Part shown: positions 35,849 through 46,905 of the stretch, piece by piece
How positions within the stretch are numbered: the stretch's first letter is position 1
How the letters are laid out: each line of letters opens with the position of its first letter
DNA from: Argentina anserina
Taxonomy: Eukaryota > Streptophyta > Magnoliopsida > Rosales > Rosaceae
Length of the DNA stretch: 64,000 bases
Direction of reading: 5' to 3'
NCBI RefSeq assembly: GCF_933775445.1
Contig: NW_026089530.1
Location: forward strand, 62,001-126,000
Notes under the pieces: model-generated
What the model was told of the DNA's origin: nothing
What the model saw: the letters and a program-made list of their open reading frames with translations, nothing else
Database searches by the model: none
Made by a program: the position numbers and the translations under genes

Positions 35849-37044
35849 GCAATTTGAGTATCTTTTCAATTCTGGTTTGAGTATCTTTCTGAACGGCTTT
35901 CGATGCGAGTTTTTCTTGAATTTGAAAGTGTTTCCAGTGTGGGCGTGTGTTTTTTTCAAACAGAGTATCTTTCTATCGTTTTAGCATGTTTACTATTGCA
36001 ATTTGAGTATCTTTTGAATCCTCGTTGGAGTATCTTCCTGAACGGCTTTCGATGCGATTTTTTCTTGAATTTGAAAGTGTTTCCAGTGTGGGCGTGTGTT
36101 TCTTTCAAACTGAGTATCTTTCTATCGTTTGAGTATGTTTACTATTGCAATTTGAGTATCTTTTCAATTCTCGTTTAAGTATGTTTCTGTAAGGCTTTCT
36201 GATGCGAGTTTCTCTTGAATTTTAGAGTGTTTCCAGTGTGGGAGTGTGTTTCTTTAAAACTGAGTATCTTTCTATCGTTTGAGTATGTTTACTATTGCAA
36301 TTTGAGTATCTTTTCAATTCTCGTTTGAGTATCTTTCTGTAATCCTTTCTGATGCGAGTTTCTATTGTATTTGAGAGTGTTTCCAGTGTGGGCGTGTGTT
36401 TCTTTCAAACTGAGTATCTTTCTATCGTTTGAGTATGTTTACTATTGCAATTTGAGTATCTTTTCAATTCTGGTTTGAGTATCTTTCTGAACGGCTTTCG
36501 ATGCGAGTTTTTCTTGAATTTGAAAGTGTTTCCAGTGTGGGCGTGTGTTTTTTTCAAACAGAGTATCTTTCTATCGTTTTAGCATGTTTACTATTGCAAT
36601 TTGAGTATCTTTTGAATCCTCGTTGGAGTATCTTCCTGAACGGCTTTCGATGCGATTTTTTCTTGAATTTGAAAGTGTTTCCAGTGTGGGCGTGTGTTTC
36701 TTTCAAACTGAGTATCTTTCTATCGTTTGAGTATGTTTACTATTGCAATTTGAGTATCTTTTCAATTCTCGTTTAAGTATGTTTCTGTAAGGCTTTCTGA
36801 TGCGAGTTTCTCTTGAATTTTAGAGTGTTTCCAGTGTGGGAGTGTGTTTCTTTAAAACTGAGTATCTTTCTATCGTTTGAGTATGTTTACTATTGCAATT
36901 TGAGTATCTTTTCAATTCTCGTTTGAGTATCTTTCTGTAATCCTTTCTGATGCGAGTTTCTATTGTATTTGAGAGTGTTTCCAGTGTGGGCGTGTGTTTC
37001 TTTCAAACTGAGTATCTTTCTATCGTTTGAATATGTTTACTATT
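35849..37044 (+). repeat. 598-bp tetramer duplicated in tandem
   Basis: Copies at 35849-36446 and 36447-37044 each hold A with TTCTGGTTTG and GAAAGTG, A with CGTTGGAGTATCTTCC and GCGATTTTTT, C, and B. The private marker CGTTTTAGCATG appears in both. No sequence difference was noticed by eye, so this is among the youngest events in the window. Confidence 0.92.
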
Positions 37045-38985
37045 GCACTTTGAGTATCTTTTCAATTCTCGTCTGAGTATCTTTCTGTAATCCTTTCTGA
37101 TGCGAGTTTCTATTGTATTTGAGAGTGTTTCCAGTGTGGGCGTGTGTTTCTTTCAAACTGAGTATCTTTCTATCGTTTGAGTATGTTTACTATTGCAATT
37201 TGAGTATCTTTTCAATTCTCGTTTGAGTATCTTTCTGAACGGCTTTCGATGTGAGTTTTTCTTTAATTTGAGAGTGTTTCCAGTATGGGCGTGTGTTTCT
37301 TTCAAACTGAGTATCTTTCTATCGTTTGAGTATGTTTACTATTGAAATTTGAGTACCTTTTCAATTCTCGTTTGAGTATCTTTCTGTAATCCTTTCTGAT
37401 GCGAGTTTCTATTGTATTTGAGAGTGTTTCCAGTGTGGGCGTGTGTTTCTTTCAAACTGAGTATCTTTCTATCGTTTGAGTATGTTTACTATTGCAATTT
37501 GAGTATCTTTTCAATTCTCGTTTGAGTATCTTTCTGTAATCCTTTCTGATGCGAGTTTCTATTGTATTTGAGAGTGTTTCCAGTGTGGGCGTGTGTTTCT
37601 TTCAAACTGAGTATCTTTCTATCGTTTGAGTATGTTTACTATTGCAATTTAAGTATCTTTTCAATTCTCGTTTGAGTATCTTTCTGTAATCCTTTCTGAT
37701 GCGAGTTTCTATTGTATTTGAGAGTGTTTCCAGTGTGGGCGTGTGTTTCTTTCAAACTGAGTATCTTTCTATCGTTTGAGTATGTTTACTATTGCAATTT
37801 GAGTATCTTTTCAATTCTCGTTTGAGTATCTTTCTGAACGGCTTTCGATGCGAGTTTTTCTTTAATTTGAGAGTGTTTCCAGTATGGGCGTGTGTTTCTT
37901 TCAAACTGAGTATCTTTCTATCGTTTGAGTATGTTTACTATTGCAATTTGAGTATCTATTCAATTCTCATTTGAGTATCTTTCTGAACGGCTTTCGATGC
38001 GAATTTTTCTTGAATTTGAGAGTGTTTCCAATGTGGGCGTGTGTTTTTTTCAAACTGAGTATCTTTCTATCGTTTGAGTATGTTTACTATTGCAATTTGA
38101 GTATCTTTTCAATTCTCGTTTGAGTATCTTTCTGAACGGCTTTCGATGGAGTTTTTCTTGAATTTGAGAGTGTTTCCAGTGTGGGCGTGTGTTTCTTTCA
38201 AACTGACTATCTTTCTATTGTTTGAGTATGTTTACTATTGCACTTTGAGTATCTTTTCAATTCTCGTTTGAGTATCTTTCTGTAATCCTTTCTGATGCGA
38301 GTTTCTATTGTATTTGAGAGTGTTTCCAGTGTGGGCGTGTGTTTCTTTCAAACTGAGTATCTTTCTATCGTTTGAGTATGTTTACTATTGCAATTTGAGT
38401 ATCTTTTCAATTCTTGTTTGAGTATCTTTCTGAACGGCTTTCGATGCGAGTTTTTCTTTAATTTGAGAGTGTTTCCAGTATGGGCGTGTGTTTCTTTCAA
38501 ACTGAGTATCTTTCTATCGTTTGAGTATGTTTACTATTGCAATTTGAGTATCTATTCAATTCTCGTTTGAGTATCTTTCTGAACGGCTTTCGATGCGAAT
38601 TTTTCTTGAATTTGAGAGTGTTTCCAATGTGGGCGTGTGTTTTTTTCAAACTGAGTATCTTTGTATCGTTTGAGTATGTTTACTATTGCAATTTGAGTAT
38701 CTTTTGAATCCTCGTTTGAGTATCTTTCTGAACGGCTTTCGATGCGAGTTTTTCTTGAATTTGAGAGTGTTTCCAGTGTGGGCGTGTGTTTCTTTCAAAC
38801 TGAGTATCTTTCTATCGTTTTAGCATGTTTACTATTGCAATTTGAGTATCTTTTGAATCCTCGTTGGAGTATCTTCCTGAACGGCTTTCGATGCGATTTT
38901 TTCTTGAATTTGAAAGTGTTTCCAGTGTGGGCGTGTGTTTCTTTCAAACTGAGTATCTTTCTATCGTTTGAGTATGTTTACTATT
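36745..38985 (+). repeat. Higher-order unit, 15 monomers (2,241 bp), copy 1
   Basis: Starts with class C, then B, B with TTCTCGTCTGAG, A, B with TTGAAATTTGAGTACC, B, B with GCAATTTAAG, A, A with TTCTCATTTG, 148-bp variant, B after CTATTGTTTGAG, A with TTCTTGTTTG, A with TCTATTC, an A chimera (38688) and A with CGTTGGAG. The start overlaps the second 598-bp tetramer because both share the same class C and B copies. Copy 1 alone reads GATGTGAG near 37249. Confidence 0.88.
38688..38836 (+). repeat. Chimeric class A monomer at a unit junction
   Basis: The left part matches the copy at 40929 (TTTTGAATCC, GAATTTGAGAG, TTTCTTTCAAACTG) and the right end matches those at 35849 and 36447 (CGTTTTAGCATG). 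The switch lies between about 38765 and 38822. It marks the crossover joining two 2,241-bp units. Confidence 0.8.
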
Positions 38986-41077
38986 GCAATTTGAGTATCT
39001 TTCCAATTCTCGTTTAAGTATGTTTCTGTAAGGCTTTCTGATGCGAGTTTCTCTTGAATTTTAGAGTGTTTCCAGTGTGGGAGTGTGTTTCTTTAAAACT
39101 GAGTATCTTTCTATCGTTTGAGTATGTTTACTATTGCAATTTGAGTATCTTTTCAATTCTCGTTTGAGTATCTTTCTGTAATCCTTTCTGATGCGAGTTT
39201 CTATTGTATTTGAGAGTGTTTCCAGTGTGGGCGTGTGTTTCTTTCAAACTGAGTATCTTTCTATCGTTTGAATATGTTTACTATTGCACTTTGAGTATCT
39301 TTTCAATTCTCGTCTGAGTATCTTTCTGTAATCCTTTCTGATGCGAGTTTCTATTGTATTTGAGAGTGTTTCCAGTGTGGGCGTGTGTTTCTTTCAAACT
39401 GAGTATCTTTCTATCGTTTGAGTATGTTTACTATTGCAATTTGAGTATCTTTTCAATTCTCGTTTGAGTATCTTTCTGAACGGCTTTCGATGCGAGTTTT
39501 TCTTTAATTTGAGAGTGTTTCCAGTATGGGCGTGTGTTTCTTTCAAACTGAGTATCTTTCTATCGTTTGAGTATGTTTACTATTGAAATTTGAGTACCTT
39601 TTCAATTCTCGTTTGAGTATCTTTCTGTAATCCTTTCTGATGCGAGTTTCTATTGTATTTGAGAGTGTTTCCAGTGTGGGCGTGTGTTTCTTTCAAACTG
39701 AGTATCTTTCTATCGTTTGAGTATGTTTACTATTGCAATTTGAGTATCTTTTCAATTCTCGTTTGAGTATCTTTCTGTAATCCTTTCTGATGCGAGTTTC
39801 TATTGTATTTGAGAGTGTTTCCAGTGTGGGCGTGTGTTTCTTTCAAACTGAGTATCTTTCTATCGTTTGAGTATGTTTACTATTGCAATTTAAGTATCTT
39901 TTCAATTCTCGTTTGAGTATCTTTCTGTAATCCTTTCTGATGCGAGTTTCTATTGTATTTGAGAGTGTTTCCAGTGTGGGCGTGTGTTTCTTTCAAACTG
40001 AGTATCTTTCTATCGTTTGAGTATGTTTACTATTGCAATTTGAGTATCTTTTCAATTCTCGTTTGAGTATCTTTCTGAACGGCTTTCGATGCGAGTTTTT
40101 CTTTAATTTGAGAGTGTTTCCAGTATGGGCGTGTGTTTCTTTCAAACTGAGTATCTTTCTATCGTTTGAGTATGTTTACTATTGCAATTTGAGTATCTAT
40201 TCAATTCTCATTTGAGTATCTTTCTGAACGGCTTTCGATGCGAATTTTTCTTGAATTTGAGAGTGTTTCCAATGTGGGCGTGTGTTTTTTTCAAACTGAG
40301 TATCTTTCTATCGTTTGAGTATGTTTACTATTGCAATTTGAGTATCTTTTCAATTCTCGTTTGAGTATCTTTCTGAACGGCTTTCGATGGAGTTTTTCTT
40401 GAATTTGAGAGTGTTTCCAGTGTGGGCGTGTGTTTCTTTCAAACTGACTATCTTTCTATTGTTTGAGTATGTTTACTATTGCACTTTGAGTATCTTTTCA
40501 ATTCTCGTTTGAGTATCTTTCTGTAATCCTTTCTGATGCGAGTTTCTATTGTATTTGAGAGTGTTTCCAGTGTGGGCGTGTGTTTCTTTCAAACTGAGTA
40601 TCTTTCTATCGTTTGAGTATGTTTACTATTGCAATTTGAGTATCTTTTCAATTCTTGTTTGAGTATCTTTCTGAACGGCTTTCGATGCGAGTTTTTCTTT
40701 AATTTGAGAGTGTTTCCAGTATGGGCGTGTGTTTCTTTCAAACTGAGTATCTTTCTATCGTTTGAGTATGTTTACTATTGCAATTTGAGTATCTATTCAA
40801 TTCTCGTTTGAGTATCTTTCTGAACGGCTTTCGATGCGAATTTTTCTTGAATTTGAGAGTGTTTCCAATGTGGGCGTGTGTTTTTTTCAAACTGAGTATC
40901 TTTGTATCGTTTGAGTATGTTTACTATTGCAATTTGAGTATCTTTTGAATCCTCGTTTGAGTATCTTTCTGAACGGCTTTCGATGCGAGTTTTTCTTGAA
41001 TTTGAGAGTGTTTCCAGTGTGGGCGTGTGTTTCTTTCAAACTGAGTATCTTTCTATCGTTTGAGTATGTTTACTATT
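38986..41077 (+). repeat. Higher-order unit, 14 monomers (2,092 bp), copy 2
   Basis: Repeats the preceding unit with TTGAAATTTGAGTACC, GCAATTTAAG and CTATTGTTTGAG in the same places, at an offset of 2,241 bp. Where copy 1 turns into the CGTTGGAG copy and then class C, this one continues into a GAGTACC, CTAAACGG, GAAAGTG copy, so the two diverge at the right end. The class C copy has TATCTTTCCAATTC near 38996. Confidence 0.87.
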
Positions 41078-42571
41078 GCAATTTGAGTACCTTTTCAATT
41101 CTCGTTTGAGTATCTTTCTAAACGGCTTTCGATGCGAGTTTTTCTTTAATTTGAAAGTGTTTCCAGTGTGGGCGTGTGTTTTTTTCAAACAGAGTATCTT
41201 TCTATCGTTTTAGTATGTTTACTATTGCAATTTGAGTATCTTTTGAATCCTCGTTTCAGTATCTTTCTGAACGGCTTTCGATGCGAGTTTTTCTTGAATT
41301 TGAAAGTGTTTCCAGTGTGGGCGTGTGTTTCTTTCAAACTGAGTATCTTTCTATCGTTTGAGTATGTTTACTATTGCAATTTGAGTATCTTTTCAATTCT
41401 CGTTTGAGTATGTTTCTGAACGGCTTTCGATGCGAGTTTTTCCTGAATTTGAGAGTGTTTCCAGTGTGGGCGTGTGTTTCTTTCAAACTGAGTATCTTTC
41501 TATCGTTTGAATATGTTTACTATTCCACTTTGAGTATCTTTTCAATTCTCGGTTGAGTATGTTTCTGTAATCCTTTCTGATGCGAGTTTCTATTGTATTT
41601 GAGAGTGTTTCCAGTGTGGGCGTGTGTTTCTTTCAAACTGAGTATCTTTCTATCGTTTGAGTATGTTTACTATTGCAATTTGAGTATCTTTTCAATTCTC
41701 GTTTGAGTATCTTTCTGATCGGCTTTCAATGCGAGTTTTTCTTTAATTTGAGAGTGTTTCCAGTATGGGCGCGTGTTTCTTTCAAACTGAGTATCTTTCT
41801 ATCGTTTGAGTATGTTTACTATTGCAATTTGAGTACCTTTTCAATTCTCGTTTGAGTATCTTTCTGTAATCCTTTCTGATGCGAGTTTCTATTGTATTTG
41901 AGAGTGTTTCCAGTGTGGGCGTGTGTTTCTTTCAAACTGAGTATCTTTCTATCGTTTGAGTATGTTTACTATTGCAATTTGAGTATCTTTTCAATTCTCG
42001 TTTGAGTATCTTTCTGTAATCCTTTCTGATGCGAGTTTCTATTGTATTTGAGAGTGTTTCCAGTGTGGGCGTGTGTTTCTTTCAAACTGAGTATCTTTCT
42101 ATCGTTTGAGTATGTTTACTATTGCACTTTGAGTATCTTTTCAATTCTCGTTTGAGTATCTTTCTGTAATCCTTTCTGATGCGAGTTTCTATTGTATTTG
42201 AGAGTGTTTCCAGTGTGGGCGTGTGTTTCTTTCAAACTGAGTATCTTTCTATCGTTTGAGTATGTTTACTATTGCAATTTGAGTATCTTTTCAATTCTCG
42301 TTTGAGTATCTTTCTGAACGGCTTTCGATGGAGTTTTTCTTGAATTTGAGAGTGTTTCCAGTGTGGGCGTGTGTTTCTTTCAAACTGACTATCTTTCTAT
42401 TGTTTGAGTATGTTTACTATTGCACTTTGAGTATCTTTTCAATTCTCGTTTGAGTATCTTTCTGTAATCCTTTCTGATGCGAGTTTCTATTGTATTTGAG
42501 AGTGTTTCCAGTGTGGGCGTGTGTTTCTTTCAAACTGAGTATCTTTCTATCGTTTGAGTATGTTTACTATT
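40631..42571 (+). repeat. Higher-order unit, 13 monomers (1,941 bp), copy 1 of 3
   Basis: Order: A with TTCTTGTTTG, A with TCTATTC, A with TTTTGAATCC after TTTGTATCG, A with GAGTACC and CTAAACGG, A with CGTTTCAGTATC, A with GAGTATGTTTCTGAACGG and TTTTTCCTG, B with TTCCACTTTG and CTCGGTTGAG, A with CTGATCGGC, CTTTCAATGC and GGGCGCGTG, B, B, B, 148-bp variant, B. The many private markers make the repeat plain. There is no class C copy. Confidence 0.92.
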
Positions 42572-44663
42572 GCAATTTGAGTATCTTTTCAATTCTTGTT
42601 TGAGTATCTTTCTGAACGGCTTTCGATGCGAGTTTTTCTTTAATTTGAGAGTGTTTCCAGTATGGGCGTGTGTTTCTTTCAAACTGAGTATCTTTCTATC
42701 GTTTGAGTATGTTTACTATTGCAATTTGAGTATCTATTCAATTCTCGTTTGAGTATCTTTCTGAACGGCTTTCGATGCGAATTTTTCTTGAATTTGAGAG
42801 TGTTTCCAATGTGGGCGTGTGTTTTTTTCAAACTGAGTATCTTTGTATCGTTTGAGTATGTTTACTATTGCAATTTGAGTATCTTTTGAATCCTCGTTTG
42901 AGTATCTTTCTGAACGGCTTTCGATGCGAGTTTTTCTTGAATTTGAGAGTGTTTCCAGTGTGGGCGTGTGTTTCTTTCAAACTGAGTATCTTTCTATCGT
43001 TTGAGTATGTTTACTATTGCAATTTGAGTACCTTTTCAATTCTCGTTTGAGTATCTTTCTAAACGGCTTTCGATGCGAGTTTTTCTTTAATTTGAAAGTG
43101 TTTCCAGTGTGGGCGTGTGTTTTTTTCAAACAGAGTATCTTTCTATCGTTTTAGTATGTTTACTATTGCAATTTGAGTATCTTTTGAATCCTCGTTTCAG
43201 TATCTTTCTGAACGGCTTTCGATGCGAGTTTTTCTTGAATTTGAAAGTGTTTCCAGTGAGGGCGTGTGTTTCTTTCAAACTGAGTATCTTTCTATCGTTT
43301 GAGTATGTTTACTATTGCAATTTGAGTATCTTTTCAATTCTCGTTTGAGTATGTTTCTGAACGGCTTTCGATGCGAGTTTTTCCTGAATTTGAGAGTGTT
43401 TCCAGTGTGGGCGTGTGTTTCTTTCAAACTGAGTATCTTTCTATCGTTTGAATATGTTTACTATTCCACTTTGAGTATCTTTTCAATTCTCGGTTGAGTA
43501 TGTTTCTGTAATCCTTTCTGATGCGAGTTTCTATTGTATTTGAGAGTGTTTCCAGTGTGGGCGTGTGTTTCTTTCAAACTGAGTATCTTTCTATCGTTTG
43601 AGTATGTTTACTATTGCAATTTGAGTATCTTTTCAATTCTCGTTTGAGTATCTTTCTGATCGGCTTTCAATGCGAGTTTTTCTTTAATTTGAGAGTGTTT
43701 CCAGTATGGGCGCGTGTTTCTTTCAAACTGAGTATCTTTCTATCGTTTGAGTATGTTTACTATTGCAATTTGAGTACCTTTTCAATTCTCGTTTGAGTAT
43801 CTTTCTGTAATCCTTTCTGATGCGAGTTTCTATTGTATTTGAGAGTGTTTCCAGTGTGGGCGTGTGTTTCTTTCAAACTGAGTATCTTTCTATCGTTTGA
43901 GTATGTTTACTATTGCAATTTGAGTATCTTTTCAATTCTCGTTTGAGTATCTTTCTGTAATCCTTTCTGATGCGAGTTTCTATTGTATTTGAGAGTGTTT
44001 CCAGTGTGGGCGTGTGTTTCTTTCAAACTGAGTATCTTTCTATCGTTTGAGTATGTTTACTATTGCACTTTGAGTATCTTTTCAATTCTCGTTTGAGTAT
44101 CTTTCTGTAATCCTTTCTGATGCGAGTTTCTATTGTATTTGAGAGTGTTTCCAGTGTGGGCGTGTGTTTCTTTCAAACTGAGTATCTTTCTATCGTTTGA
44201 GTATGTTTACTATTGCAATTTGAGTATCTTTTCAATTCTCGTTTGAGTATCTTTCTGATCGGCTTTCGATGCGAGTTTTTCTTTTATTTGAGAGTGTTTC
44301 CAGTATGGGCGCGTGTTTCTTTCAAACTGAGTATCTTTCTATCGTTTGAGTATGTTTACTATTGCAATTTGAGTACCTTTTCAATTCTCGTTTGAGTATC
44401 TTTCTGTAATCCTTTCTGATGCGAGTTTCTATTGTATTTGAGAGTGTTTCCAGTGTGGGCGTGTGTTTCTTTCAAACTGAGTATCTTTTTATCGTTTGAG
44501 TATGTTTACTATTGCAATTTGAGTATCTTTTCAATTCTCGTTTGAGTATCTTTCTGTAATCCTTTCTGATGCGAGTTTCTATTGTATTTGAGAGTGTTTC
44601 CAGTGTGGGCGTGTGTTTCTTTCAAACTGAGTATCTTTCTATCGTTTGAGTATGTTTACTATT
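42572..44663 (+). repeat. Higher-order unit, 14 monomers (2,092 bp), copy 2 of 3
   Basis: The first eleven monomers match the preceding unit marker for marker. The last two are replaced by three: A with CTGATCGGC and TTCTTTTATTTG (44215), B with GAGTACC, and B. CCAGTGAGGGCG near 43256 and CTTTTTATCG near 44487 are private to it. Confidence 0.92.
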
Positions 44664-46905
44664 GCAATTTGAGTATCTTTTCAATTCTTGTTTGAGTATC
44701 TTTCTGAACGGCTTTCGATGCGAGTTTTTCTTTAATTTGAGAGTGTTTCCAGTATGGGCGTGTGTTTCTTTCAAACTGAGTATCTTTCTATCGTTTGAGT
44801 ATGTTTACTATTGCAATTTGAGTATCTATTCAATTCTCGTTTGAGTATCTTTCTGAACGGCTTTCGATGCGAATTTTTCTTGAATTTGAGAGTGTTTCCA
44901 ATGTGGGCGTGTGTTTTTTTCAAACTGAGTATCTTTGTATCGTTTGAGTATGTTTACTATTGCAATTTGAGTATCTTTTGAATCCTCGTTTGAGTATCTT
45001 TCTGAACGGCTTTCGATGCGAGTTTTTCTTGAATTTGAGAGTGTTTCCAGTGTGGGCGTGTGTTTCTTTCAAACTGAGTATCTTTCTATCGTTTGAGTAT
45101 GTTTACTATTGCAATTTGAGTACCTTTTCAATTCTCGTTTGAGTATCTTTCTAAACGGCTTTCGATGCGAGTTTTTCTTTAATTTGAAAGTGTTTCCAGT
45201 GTGGGCGTGTGTTTTTTTCAAACAGAGTATCTTTCTATCGTTTTAGTATGTTTACTATTGCAATTTGAGTATCTTTTGAATCCTCGTTTCAGTATCTTTC
45301 TGAACGGCTTTCGATGCGAGTTTTTCTTGAATTTGAAAGTGTTTCCAGTGTGGGCGTGTGTTTCTTTCAAACTGAGTATCTTTCTATCGTTTGAGTATGT
45401 TTACTATTGCAATTTGAGTATCTTTTCAATTCTCGTTTGAGTATGTTTCTGAACGGCTTTCGATGCGAGTTTTTCCTGAATTTGAGAGTGTTTCCAGTGT
45501 GGGCGTGTGTTTCTTTCAAACTGAGTATCTTTCTATCGTTTGAATATGTTTACTATTCCACTTTGAGTATCTTTTCAATTCTCGGTTGAGTATGTTTCTG
45601 TAATCCTTTCTGATGCGAGTTTCTATTGTATTTGAGAGTGTTTCCAGTGTGGGCGTGTGTTTCTTTCAAACTGAGTATCTTTCTATCGTTTGAGTATGTT
45701 TACTATTGCAATTTGAGTATCTTTTCAATTCTCGTTTGAGTATCTTTCTGATCGGCTTTCAATGCGAGTTTTTCTTTAATTTGAGAGTGTTTCCAGTATG
45801 GGCGCGTGTTTCTTTCAAACTGAGTATCTTTCTATCGTTTGAGTATGTTTACTATTGCAATTTGAGTACCTTTTCAATTCTCGTTTGAGTATCTTTCTGT
45901 AATCCTTTCTGATGCGAGTTTCTATTGTATTTGAGAGTGTTTCCAGTGTGGGCGTGTGTTTCTTTCAAACTGAGTATCTTTCTATCGTTTGAGTATGTTT
46001 ACTATTGCAATTTGAGTATCTTTTCAATTCTCGTTTGAGTATCTTTCTGTAATCCTTTCTGATGCGAGTTTCTATTGTATTTGAGAGTGTTTCCAGTGTG
46101 GGCGTGTGTTTCTTTCAAACTGAGTATCTTTCTATCGTTTGAGTATGTTTACTATTGCACTTTGAGTATCTTTTCAATTCTCGTTTGAGTATCTTTCTGT
46201 AATCCTTTCTGATGCGAGTTTCTATTGTATTTGAGAGTGTTTCCAGTGTGGGCGTGTGTTTCTTTCAAACTGAGTATCTTTCTATCGTTTGAGTATGTTT
46301 ACTATTGCAATTTGAGTATCTTTTCAATTCTCGTTTGAGTATCTTTCTGATCGGCTTTCGATGCGAGTTTTTCTTTTATTTGAGAGTGTTTCCAGTATGG
46401 GCGCGTGTTTCTTTCAAACTGAGTATCTTTCTATCGTTTGAGTATGTTTACTATTGCAATTTGAGTATCTTTTCAATTCTCGTTTGAGTATCTTTCTGTA
46501 ATCCTTTCTGATGCGAGTTTCTATTGTATTTGAGAGTGTTTCCAGTGTGGGCGTGTGTTTCTTTCAAACTGAGTATCTTTCTATCGTTTGAGTATGTTTA
46601 CTATTGCAATTTGAGTATCTTTTCAATTCTCGTTTGAGTATCTTTCTGTAATCCTTTCTGATGCGAGTTTCTATTGTATTTGAGAGTGTTTCCAGTGTGG
46701 GCGTGTGTTTCTTTCAAACTGAGTATCTTTCTATCGTTTGAGTATGTTTACTATTGCACTTTGAGTATCTTTTCAATTCTCGTTTGAGTATCTTTCTGTA
46801 ATCCTTTCTGATGCGAGTTTCTATTGTATTTGAGAGTGTTTCCAGTGTGGGCGTGTGTTTCTTTCAAACTGAGTATCTTTCTATCGTTTGAGTATGTTTA
46901 CTATT
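44664..46905 (+). repeat. Higher-order unit, 15 monomers (2,242 bp), copy 3 of 3
   Basis: Matches the preceding unit through the A copy with TTCTTTTATTTG (46307), then has three B copies in place of two. The unit therefore gains one 150/151-bp step each time: 13, 14, 15 monomers. The first of the three B copies begins GAGTATC where copy 2 has GAGTACC. Confidence 0.92.
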
